From an uncultured Maribacter sp. (lineage in GTDB: Bacteria > Bacteroidota > Bacteroidia > Flavobacteriales > Flavobacteriaceae), in the NCBI RefSeq assembly GCF_947500985.1, contig NZ_CANMTX010000004.1, positions 434,001-498,000 on the forward strand: 64,000 nucleotides of DNA. Reading direction: 5' to 3'. Positions 38,981 through 47,245 of this stretch are shown here, piece by piece (within the stretch, counting starts at the first letter, position 1; the number at the start of each line of letters is the position of its first letter). Both the position numbers and the translations under genes were made by a program. A model generated the notes under the pieces. That model saw nothing but the letters and a program-made list of their open reading frames with translations. It did not search any database and had not been told where the DNA came from.

Positions 38981-40201
38981 TTATTTCTCAGTTAAAATTT
39001 TGTTGAAATCGTAGTCCGATGGATTGTCTACATATTTTTTTGCATTCTCATAATCGTCTTCACCTACGTGGAATAAGTTTTGAAAGCATAATTCTGCCAA
39101 TTCTGAATTGATATCTACCAAACGAGGAGCAATTTTACCGTTCTCATCTTGAATTTCAGATAAAAATAGCGGTGTAATTTCACCTCTAGAATTTGCTGTA
39201 ACCATACAGCCACTTTTACCTTCGTCAAATAATTTTTTTACACCAAGACCTAGAACCGTACATAATGTAAGATCGAATCCAATAGGTCTACAACAGCGTA
39301 ATTCGTAGCCTAGTTCAACAGGTCTACTTTTAATATCAATACCTAATTCCTTTAATTTTTTTTGAACGAGCATATTAAAAATATGCGCTTTACTAACATT
39401 GCCCAATTCTGGGTGTCCATGATCATCATAGGTAAATTTAATGTCACACTTATTTAATTCAGAGTCTGGCATGTTATGAAATACACCTTCACTAATTAGT
39501 GCTACACCGTAATTAATATTTTCAATTTTACGTTTGATCATTGAAGAAATGACCATTCTAACCACTTTGTCAAAAGTGATAGAAGTGCGGTCAAACATTT
39601 CTGGTATAATCATCATAGGGTAGTGGCAGCTAGCCGCAATACCGAATGCTAAATGCCCTGCAGAACGACCCATGGTAGACATTACAAACCAGTTTTGACT
39701 GGTGCGAGCGTCTTCATAGGTAGTATTCCCAATACGTACACCTTCATCTTTTGCAGAATGGAAACCGAATGTTGGGTTTCTATCTGGTAACGGCAAATCG
39801 TTATCAATGGTTTTAGGTACGTGAATGTTGGCAATTGAAATACCTTCTTTCTTCAATAAACCTGTAATTCTGTTGGCAGTAGAAGCAGTGTCGTCACCAC
39901 CAATACTTACCAACAGTTTTACATTATTATCAATAAACAGGCTAGTGTTTAGTTTTTCGTTTTTAGGTTTAAAACGGCTCATTATTAATGTGGAGCCACC
40001 TCTACTAAAAATCCTGTCGGCATGGAAAAAATCGAATTCCTTGATTTGAGGATTTTCATCAAAAATTCCTTTAAATCCTTCATGTAGACCTAGAACGCGA
40101 TAATTATCTTTTAGGAAAGCCTTTGCCACGGTACTGATCACGGTATTTATACCAGGTGCAGGTCCGCCACCACAAAGAATTAAAACAGATTTTTTCGACA
40201 T
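38981..40201 (-). CDS. Phosphofructokinase family, probable PPi-type (diphosphate:fructose-6-phosphate 1-phosphotransferase)
   Basis: CGGGPAPGINTVISTV; LLVSIGGDDTASTANRI (GGDD); VPKTIDNDLPLPDRNPTFGFHSA (PKTIDND); STMGRSAGHLAFGIAAS. Confidence 0.9.
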   Translation of the reverse strand: MSKKSVLILCGGGPAPGINTVISTVAKAFLKDNYRVLGLHEGFKGIFDENPQIKEFDFFHADRIFSRGGSTLIMSRFKPKNEKLNTSLFIDNNVKLLVSIGGDDTASTANRITGLLKKEGISIANIHVPKTIDNDLPLPDRNPTFGFHSAKDEGVRIGNTTYEDARTSQNWFVMSTMGRSAGHLAFGIAASCHYPMMIIPEMFDRTSITFDKVVRMVISSMIKRKIENINYGVALISEGVFHNMPDSELNKCDIKFTYDDHGHPELGNVSKAHIFNMLVQKKLKELGIDIKSRPVELGYELRCCRPIGFDLTLCTVLGLGVKKLFDEGKSGCMVTANSRGEITPLFLSEIQDENGKIAPRLVDINSELAELCFQNLFHVGEDDYENAKKYVDNPSDYDFNKILTEK

Positions 40202-40236
40202 TTTTGGTTTTTAGAAGGTCTAAAACAATTTTTTAA

Positions 40237-41283
40237 TTATCTAGCAACTCTACCAGAAGCATCACCACCCATTAGTTTCTCTACTTCAGAAACTGTTACA
40301 AGGTTGGCATCACCTTTAATTGTGTGCTTTAAACATGATGCAGCTACTGCAAAGTCAAGTGCATTCTGATCATCTTCTGGGTATTTTAATAATCCGTAGA
40401 TCAAACCGCCCATGAAAGAATCTCCACCACCAACACGGTCAACTATATCTGTAATTTGGTATTGACGAGTTTCGTACATTTTAGTACCATCCCAAAGTAC
40501 ACCTGCCCATGTATTGTGAGATGCAGAAATAGAACCTCTTAAGGTTGTAATTACCTTTTTAGCTTTTGGGAATTTTTTCATCATTTGCTTACATACAGAT
40601 AAGAAAGCTTCTGCTTTAACATCGGCACCATCTTTATGAACATCAAGTCCTTCTGGGTGAATCCCAAAATGCTTTTCAGCATCTTCTTCGTTACCTAAAA
40701 TTACATCACAGTATTCAGTTAAACCAGACATAATTTTTTCTCTATGAGCATCATCACAGAATGTCCAAAGTTTAGCTCTATAATTTAAATCGGTAGAAAT
40801 AGTAATTCCTTTTGCACTAGCAGCTTTTACAGCTTCTAAACAAACATCTGCAGCTCCTTGAGAAATAGCTGGTGTAATACCCGTCCAATGAAACCATTCT
40901 ACACCTTCAAAAACAGCATCCCAATCGATCATGCCAGATTCTATTTCAGCAATAGCCGAATGTGCTCTATCATATACTACTTTACTACCTCTAGATACTG
41001 CACCAGTTTCTAAGAAATAGATACCTAAACGATCACCACCGTAAACAATTTTATCTACACCAACACCTCTTTTACGCATTTCCATCATAGCGCATTCACC
41101 AATATCATTCTTTGGTAAACGTGTTACGAAATCTACAGGAACGCCATAATTAGCTAAAGAAACAGCTACGTTAGATTCACCACCACCGTAAATAGCATCA
41201 AATCTATTTGCTTGTGAAAATCTCAAAAATCCTTCCGGTGCTAAGCGAAGCATTATCTCGCCGAATGTTACTACTTTTTTCAT
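40237..41283 (-). CDS. kdgK: 2-keto-3-deoxygluconate kinase (PfkB family)
   Basis: VVTFGEIMLRLAPEGFLRFSQANRFDAIYGGGESNVAVSLANYGVPVDFVTRLPKNDIGE; STDLNYRAKLW; DRVGGGDSFMGGLIYGL. Confidence 0.93.
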   Translation of the reverse strand: MKKVVTFGEIMLRLAPEGFLRFSQANRFDAIYGGGESNVAVSLANYGVPVDFVTRLPKNDIGECAMMEMRKRGVGVDKIVYGGDRLGIYFLETGAVSRGSKVVYDRAHSAIAEIESGMIDWDAVFEGVEWFHWTGITPAISQGAADVCLEAVKAASAKGITISTDLNYRAKLWTFCDDAHREKIMSGLTEYCDVILGNEEDAEKHFGIHPEGLDVHKDGADVKAEAFLSVCKQMMKKFPKAKKVITTLRGSISASHNTWAGVLWDGTKMYETRQYQITDIVDRVGGGDSFMGGLIYGLLKYPEDDQNALDFAVAASCLKHTIKGDANLVTVSEVEKLMGGDASGRVAR

Positions 41284-41319
41284 GTGAATATTAAGTTTAA
41301 TATATACTGATTTATCGTT

Positions 41320-41416
41320 TGTTTAATCGATTAACCATTTTAGGTAAAAAATAACCAAAACAGACATTTTTTGTTAAAGATAATTAAAGTCTTACTTTTG
41401 GTTAATCGATTAAACA
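41320..41416. promoter_or_regulatory. Pair of LacI-type operators in the kdgK/lacI divergent promoter region
   Basis: TGTTTAATCGATTAACCA at 41320-41337 and its exact reverse complement TGGTTAATCGATTAAACA at 41399-41416. Confidence 0.8.
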
Positions 41417-41432
41417 AATATATACAAAGTAA

Positions 41433-42449
41433 TTGAATAAAAAAAGAACAACTTTAAAAGACATTGCAAATGTTTTAGGTATTTCAACTGCAGCTGTTTC
41501 CAAAGCTTTAAATGATGATGCGCGTATAAGCGTTAAAACTAAAAAAGCCGTAAAGCAAGTTGCTAAAGAGTTGAACTATCAACCTAATCATTTGGCAAGT
41601 GCACTTAGAAAAGGAAAAAGCAAATTGGTAGGCGTTATAGTGCCTAGAACTAATAGTCATTTCTTCTCTTCGGTGGTAGAGAGTATGGAGGGCGTTCTTA
41701 ATAAAGCCGGTTATAATATTATAATAACACAGTCTAACGAATCATTTGAAAAGGAGTGTAACAATATAGATACACTTTTATATTTACAGGTAGATGGTAT
41801 CATTGCTTCGATGGCGAATGAAACGGTTGATCTATCGTATTATGAAAAAATAAAATCTAACGGAATTCCTTTAATTCTATTTGATAGGGGAGAGAATGAT
41901 TTGAACGTAGATTATGTAGGTATTAATGATTACGATAGTAGTCATATGATTATAGAGCATTTAGTAGCTCAAGGTTGTAAACGTATTGCCCATATAGGCG
42001 GATACCGTAGAACCCGAATATTTAATAACAGAATACGTGGTTATATAGATGCGATAAAAAAACACGATTTACCTCATGATGATGAGTTATTAATTGAAAG
42101 CAGCTTGACATTGGAAGATGGCAGACAACAAATTGAAAACTTATTGGCTTTAAAAAATAGACCAGATGCAGTTTATGTCGCAAGTGATTATGCAGCATTA
42201 GGCGCGTTACAAGTTTTAAAGGAAAAAAATATTAAAGTGCCAGAAGAGATAAAATTGGTAGGATTTGGAAATGAACCGTTTACTTCTTTGGTTACACCTT
42301 CTATCACCAGTATTAGTCAGCATAGTGTAAAAATAGGAAAACTAGCGGCAGATACCTTTTTAAGTTATGTCGATAAAGATGTAGTGAAACAATCTTTGAA
42401 TAAAATTATATTAGATTCAGAATTGATCATACGTGATTCGTCTAAATAG
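41433..42449 (+). CDS. LacI-family transcriptional regulator (TTG start)
   Basis: NKKRTTLKDIANVLGISTAAVSKALNDDARISVKTKKAVKQVAKELNYQPNHLASALRKGKSKLVGVIVP. Confidence 0.93.
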   Translation: MNKKRTTLKDIANVLGISTAAVSKALNDDARISVKTKKAVKQVAKELNYQPNHLASALRKGKSKLVGVIVPRTNSHFFSSVVESMEGVLNKAGYNIIITQSNESFEKECNNIDTLLYLQVDGIIASMANETVDLSYYEKIKSNGIPLILFDRGENDLNVDYVGINDYDSSHMIIEHLVAQGCKRIAHIGGYRRTRIFNNRIRGYIDAIKKHDLPHDDELLIESSLTLEDGRQQIENLLALKNRPDAVYVASDYAALGALQVLKEKNIKVPEEIKLVGFGNEPFTSLVTPSITSISQHSVKIGKLAADTFLSYVDKDVVKQSLNKIILDSELIIRDSSK

Positions 42450-42454
42450 AAAAA

Positions 42455-42486
42455 GCGTTATTGTAAGATTATAATAACGCCTTTTA
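42455..42486. terminator. Terminator between convergent lacI and SDR genes
   Basis: GCGTTATT-gtaagattat-AATAACGC followed by CTTTT on +. Confidence 0.75.
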
Positions 42487-42503
42487 TAAATAATTTCTAC
42501 TTA

Positions 42504-43265
42504 CTAGATACCTAAAGCTTGTCCACCACCAATTTGGATAGTTTCAGCAGTAATGAAAGCTGCATCTTTACCTGCAAGGAAAGAAACAACACCAGCAACA
42601 TCGCCAGGTTGACCTAATCTACCTAACATAATGTTATTTGCCCAAGAAGCAAAAACTTCTGGTTTAGTAGCTTTGATCTGTGCGTGGAAAGGAGTGTCGA
42701 TAGTACCAGGAGATACTGCATTTACTCTAATACCATATTCAGCAAGATCTTTTGCCAAAGCTCTAGTTATTGCATTAACACCTGCTTTTGAAGTACCGTA
42801 GATACCTGCGCCTGGTCCACCTGCTGTCCAAGCTGCGTTAGATGTATAGTTGATGATTGATGGGTGCTCACCTTTTTTAAGGTAAGGGATAGCAGCTCTT
42901 GATGCAAAGAAGGTAGAATCAAGGTTCAATGCCATTACAGATCTGTAAAATTCAGTAGTCATTTCTTCGAAACGAGATCTACCACCTAATCCACCTGCAT
43001 TGTTTACAAGGGTATCAATTTTACCGTATTTATCACCAATAGCTTTGATGTTTTTAGTTACCGCTTCTTCATTGGTAACATCAAACCCTAAGTACTCAGC
43101 AGTAATACCTTCTGCAGTAAGTTCTTTGATTCTTTGTGCACCAGCTGCGTCATCTATACCATTTAAGATAACGGTGAACCCATCTTGTCCTAATCTTTTA
43201 GCAACTTCAAATCCGATTCCTCCAGTTGCTCCTGTAATTACTGCTACTTTTCCTTCTGTACTCAT
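42504..43265 (-). CDS. SDR-family oxidoreductase, probable DEH (4-deoxy-L-erythro-5-hexoseulose uronate) reductase
   Basis: GKVAVITGATGGIGFEVAKRL, LVNNAGG, YGTSKAGVNAITRALAKDLAEYGIRVNAVSPGTIDTPFH; specificity inferred from alginate context. Confidence 0.88.
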   Translation of the reverse strand: MSTEGKVAVITGATGGIGFEVAKRLGQDGFTVILNGIDDAAGAQRIKELTAEGITAEYLGFDVTNEEAVTKNIKAIGDKYGKIDTLVNNAGGLGGRSRFEEMTTEFYRSVMALNLDSTFFASRAAIPYLKKGEHPSIINYTSNAAWTAGGPGAGIYGTSKAGVNAITRALAKDLAEYGIRVNAVSPGTIDTPFHAQIKATKPEVFASWANNIMLGRLGQPGDVAGVVSFLAGKDAAFITAETIQIGGGQALGI

Positions 43266-43305
43266 GATATAATTTATTTTAATCTATTCTTAATTCAGTT
43301 TAATA

Positions 43306-44595
43306 TTACTTTTTAATATTTGGAATATATTTTTTCACGGGTTCCACTTTTTTGATTAAAACCAAAATTGCGAGAACACCTAAAACTACTGCTATACAAA
43401 TAGCGATAAATGCTGGGGTATATGAGTTGGTTGTAATCTTACCTACAAACCAGTTCATAATCATTGGTGATACAGCGGCTACCGTTCCTGCCATACCCGC
43501 TAGAGTACCTACAGATGGTCCGCTAAACATATCACTAGATAGTGTTTGAATGTTTCCAATTGCGAATTGGAAGCCAAATAAGGCTAGACCTGCAAGGTAT
43601 ATGAAAGTCATAAAGTTATCTTGCTTTACCAGTATAATGATGCCTACAAAGCCCATAAGAATTAGAATGGCACCAAAGACAATGGTCGCTTTTCTGGAAA
43701 TATCTACAGAATACTTTTTCATTAATTCGCCGCATACCATACCGCCTGCAATACTACCGACTGCTGCCATTAGGTAGGTAATCCACATTGTATTGGCAAT
43801 CTGTTCAATGCTTAAGCCGAATTTATTATTAAGGTAAATTGGCATCCATGCAGCGAAGAACCACCAAATTGGCTCTATGAAAAATCTACATAGTAAAATA
43901 CCCCATGACTCTTTGTAGCTAAGAATTGCACCAACACTAAGGCTCTTTCTTTTAACGCCCGTATCTTCTTCCTCAATTCTATCAGTTAGAATTAGTTTTC
44001 TTTCCTCATCTGTAACCCAAGGGTGTTTCTCTGGGGTAGATTTATTTAAGAATAACCAAGGAATAACCCATAGCAAACCAACAGCACCCAAAATAATGTA
44101 TGTAGTTTTCCAGCCAAATTGGGCGTATAGGAATACGATGATGAAAGGAGCAATAACATTACCAATAGAAGCGCCAGCATTAAATATACCTTGGGCAATG
44201 GCTCTTTCTTTTACAGGAAACCATTCTCCATTACTTTTTACGGCACCAGGCCAGTTACCTGCTTCACCTAAACCAAGTGCACCTCTAAATATGGATAGAG
44301 AAACGATACCACCTGCAAAGGCATGTAATACCGAGGCGACAGACCAAATAATAATAGAAACGGTAAAACCAAGTCTTGTTCCTATTTGGTCATATAATTT
44401 TCCAGAAGCAAATTTACCAATAGCATAAGCTGCTAGAAAAATATTGAACATAAATGCATAATCTGCTTTGTCCATGCCTAGGTCTTTACCCATCTCTGGC
44501 CAAAGTAAAGCAAATGCAGTTCTATCAATATAATTGATAACAGTCGCTATAAAAATAAGCACAATTATCCACCATCTTAGTCCTTTAATTTTCAT
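43306..44595 (-). CDS. MFS transporter, ExuT-like (hexuronate / DEH)
   Basis: RWWIIVLIFIATVINYIDRTAFALLWPEMGKDLGM; RGALGLGEAGNWPGAVKSNGEWFPVKERAIAQGIFNAGASIGNVIAPFI. Confidence 0.92.
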   Translation of the reverse strand: MKIKGLRWWIIVLIFIATVINYIDRTAFALLWPEMGKDLGMDKADYAFMFNIFLAAYAIGKFASGKLYDQIGTRLGFTVSIIIWSVASVLHAFAGGIVSLSIFRGALGLGEAGNWPGAVKSNGEWFPVKERAIAQGIFNAGASIGNVIAPFIIVFLYAQFGWKTTYIILGAVGLLWVIPWLFLNKSTPEKHPWVTDEERKLILTDRIEEEDTGVKRKSLSVGAILSYKESWGILLCRFFIEPIWWFFAAWMPIYLNNKFGLSIEQIANTMWITYLMAAVGSIAGGMVCGELMKKYSVDISRKATIVFGAILILMGFVGIIILVKQDNFMTFIYLAGLALFGFQFAIGNIQTLSSDMFSGPSVGTLAGMAGTVAAVSPMIMNWFVGKITTNSYTPAFIAICIAVVLGVLAILVLIKKVEPVKKYIPNIKK

Positions 44596-44714
44596 AATTC
44601 AGTGCTTTTTTGGTTTAGTTTGTTGTTGAAAATAAGTAGTATTGAGTTATTTTAATAATCTATAAAACTTCTTATTTTCATTGGTTGGTTAATAGAGATT
44701 CTATCGTTTGTCTC

Positions 44715-45416
44715 TTATAAGTTGTAACAATATTTATACAGTTCAACAAAATGATCTTTCATCATTTGTTTTGCTTTCTGTGTATTTTGTTCTTTAATAG
44801 CTTCAAAAATATCTTGATGCTCTTTTAATCTTCTTTTACTCTGGTTTTTATCGCAGACGTGGTATTTCTCAAAATTGTTGATGATCTCTGGTGTGATTAT
44901 CAACATCATTCTATTAATAGTACTATTGCCGCATGCCTGAGCAATTGCTAAATGAAAAAGTAAATCTTCTTGAACAGCGTCTTCATTGTTCAATACTTTT
45001 TCTTTGAAAGCCTCTAATGCCGATTCCATTGATTTTAAATCTTCATCGGTTCTTCTTTTTGCCGCTAGTCTAACTGTTTTTAGTTCTAACAGAATTCTTG
45101 TTTCAACCAATGATTTAAAATCAGGGTCTTCCAAACCAAGAATATCATCCATCATACCGTTCATGGCTACTTGCCCAATATCGGCTACGAATGTGCCACT
45201 TTGTGGCTTAGATTTTAGAATACCATAGAATTCTAGTTTTTGAATTGCTTCACGAACATTACTTCTACTAACTTCAAATTTTTCAGAGAGCATACGCTCA
45301 GAGGGTAATTTGTCGCCTGGTTCAAGATTCTTGTTGTTTATTAAATCTCTAATATTGGCAATTATAACATTATGCAGTTCTTTGTGTTCATTTTTTGTAA
45401 GTATCTCTAGCTTCAT
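44715..45416 (-). CDS. GntR-family transcriptional regulator, FadR/FCD type
   Basis: LEPGDKLPSERMLSEKFEVSRSNVREAIQKLEFYGILKSKPQSGTFVAD; C-terminal helical FCD-like domain. Confidence 0.93.
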   Translation of the reverse strand: MKLEILTKNEHKELHNVIIANIRDLINNKNLEPGDKLPSERMLSEKFEVSRSNVREAIQKLEFYGILKSKPQSGTFVADIGQVAMNGMMDDILGLEDPDFKSLVETRILLELKTVRLAAKRRTDEDLKSMESALEAFKEKVLNNEDAVQEDLLFHLAIAQACGNSTINRMMLIITPEIINNFEKYHVCDKNQSKRRLKEHQDIFEAIKEQNTQKAKQMMKDHFVELYKYCYNL

Positions 45417-45442
45417 AAATCACATATTATTACTGAAACAAA

Positions 45443-45468
45443 TTGGTTAACCAGATTGGTTTATCAAA
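45443..45468. promoter_or_regulatory. Tandem UxuR-like operator upstream of gntR
   Basis: TTGGTTAACCAGA TTGGTTTATCAAA, two 13-bp units. Confidence 0.75.
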
Positions 45469-45613
45469 TTTATGAAAATAACTGTGTTATCAAATTTTTA
45501 ATGAACTTAATATTGAGAACTTTACAGAAAATACTGATATGAAAGATTGCTGACCCGCTTAACAAGCCAGCAATCTTAAAAAAAACTAACTCAAACAACT
45601 TTCTTTAAACAAT

Positions 45614-45682
45614 GCTTTAATTTTTACTATCGATAAATTCGATTAGCTAATTCATGAATTTTCAGATAGTAAAAATTAAAGC
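45614..45682 (-). repeat. 18-bp perfect inverted repeat just downstream of susD
   Basis: GCTTTAATTTTTACTATC (45614-45631) / GATAGTAAAAATTAAAGC (45665-45682), 33-nt loop. Confidence 0.85.
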
Positions 45683-45689
45683 TTATAAC

Positions 45690-47219
45690 TTAATACCCTG
45701 GATTTTGTGTTAGGTTAGGGTTTCTTTCTAATTCATCTTCGGGTAATGGAAGTAAATAATCATCTACAGAGAAAAATGGTTTTTCACCTTCTAATCCGGA
45801 TGCTCCAAATACTTCGTTTCCAATTTTTCTTCTAGCAATGTCGTACCATCTTATTCCTTCAAAAGCAAATTCTAATCTTCTTTCTTCTAAGATGTCGTCG
45901 ATTGTAACTGTACCTGAAAGATCTGCAGGTACTGCACTTGGTTCTACTGTTACAGTAACACCTGAGCCAGTTTGAGTTTCTCCACCCATTCTTGCTCTTG
46001 CTCTAACTTGGTTTATATAGTTAAGAGCAGTTGCATTGTCTCCTAATTCTACTGCTGCTTCAGCTGCAATCAATAATACTTCTGCATAACGTATCATAGA
46101 ATAGTTATGGCTAGTTGCTCTAGCGTTTGCGCGAGCAAATGGTCCAGGAAAACGTGTGTATTTTGCAACGTAAGGGTTGTTTTTAGCAAATTCATGACCA
46201 CTGATGTCAAATTGCGTGTAATCAACAACTGTACCTCCAATAGATACTTCGTCATCCATACTAACAGCTCTTCTGTAATCTGCTGCATCCCATGTTGTAT
46301 AAACTTCTAAAGTTGGTACAGCTACAGACCATCCTCCTCCTAAGTTTCTATCATCTCCTCTGATACCGGTCATTGGAGCTGTTTGATCATAAGCATTATC
46401 ATCTGCTTCGAAATTATTGTAATCCAATGCAAAAATTGGTTCAAGAGATGCATCTATAGCATCTGCATTAAATAGGTTTTGAAAATTAGTATCTAATACT
46501 AAATTATAAGTTCCTGCATTGTCTATAACTTCTTGTGCCTCATCAAAAGAATTTTGCCATTCTTCCATCGTTAAATAAACTAGAGCTAAATAAGAACTAG
46601 CTGCCGCTTTCGAAGGGGTTGCTCTTGATGTTACCGTTGCTGGTAACCATGCTTTTGCATACTCTAAATCTGAAATTATATTTTGATATACTTCTGCAGC
46701 TGGAGTTCTACTAATTGAAGTGGCAGCATCAAAATCGGTTACAGGTTCATCGATATAAGGAACATCTCCAAAAAGACGTACTAAGTGAAAATAGTAGAAT
46801 GCTCTTGCAAAATAAGCTTGAGCTGTAATTGGATTTTTTATAGAATCATCCACATCTACATCTTCAGCTCCAGCAATTGCAGCGTTTGCTGCAGCAATAC
46901 CTTGATAAGTTCTTGGCCAGAATTCACTGATCATACCATTACTGGCAAGAGTAGTGAACTCGTTCATTTCAACTCTTCTAGTTTCGTTAGAGGCAAGACT
47001 TACCATGTCTGAACGTAACAATAAGGCAATTGATAATTTTCTGCCCCAAAATTTTTCATTAATAGCGTGTGTTAAAGAACCATCTACCGCTGTTTGTATA
47101 TTCGCAGGAGTTTCAAAGAAACCTTCAGCAGATAATATACCTACAGGCTCTTCTTCTAGATCTGAACATCCCATTATTGATAAGCCTACCAATAATAGTA
47201 ATAATTTATATATTTTCAT
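45690..47219 (-). CDS. SusD/RagB-family glycan-binding lipoprotein
   Basis: Lipobox LVGLSIMGCSDLEEEP; RagB/SusD features ...YNYINQVRARARMGG..., ILEERRLEFAFEGIRWYDIARRKIG, ERNPNLTQNPGY. Confidence 0.95.
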   Translation of the reverse strand: MKIYKLLLLLVGLSIMGCSDLEEEPVGILSAEGFFETPANIQTAVDGSLTHAINEKFWGRKLSIALLLRSDMVSLASNETRRVEMNEFTTLASNGMISEFWPRTYQGIAAANAAIAGAEDVDVDDSIKNPITAQAYFARAFYYFHLVRLFGDVPYIDEPVTDFDAATSISRTPAAEVYQNIISDLEYAKAWLPATVTSRATPSKAAASSYLALVYLTMEEWQNSFDEAQEVIDNAGTYNLVLDTNFQNLFNADAIDASLEPIFALDYNNFEADDNAYDQTAPMTGIRGDDRNLGGGWSVAVPTLEVYTTWDAADYRRAVSMDDEVSIGGTVVDYTQFDISGHEFAKNNPYVAKYTRFPGPFARANARATSHNYSMIRYAEVLLIAAEAAVELGDNATALNYINQVRARARMGGETQTGSGVTVTVEPSAVPADLSGTVTIDDILEERRLEFAFEGIRWYDIARRKIGNEVFGASGLEGEKPFFSVDDYLLPLPEDELERNPNLTQNPGY

Positions 47220-47245
47220 TTTTCTTATTTTAAATTAATTCTTTA

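Noticed and set aside
44681-44694. ATTGGTTGGTTAAT upstream of the MFS gene as a GntR operator
   Set aside because: Contains half-site-like TTGGTT repeats but no ACCAA arm or 13-bp dyad, so not listed as an operator.
45543-45577. Hairpin AAGATTGCTG...CAGCAATCTT as an intrinsic terminator
   Set aside because: Good stem, but on the minus strand (direction of susD transcription) the T-run precedes the hairpin rather than following it; not a canonical terminator in either direction.
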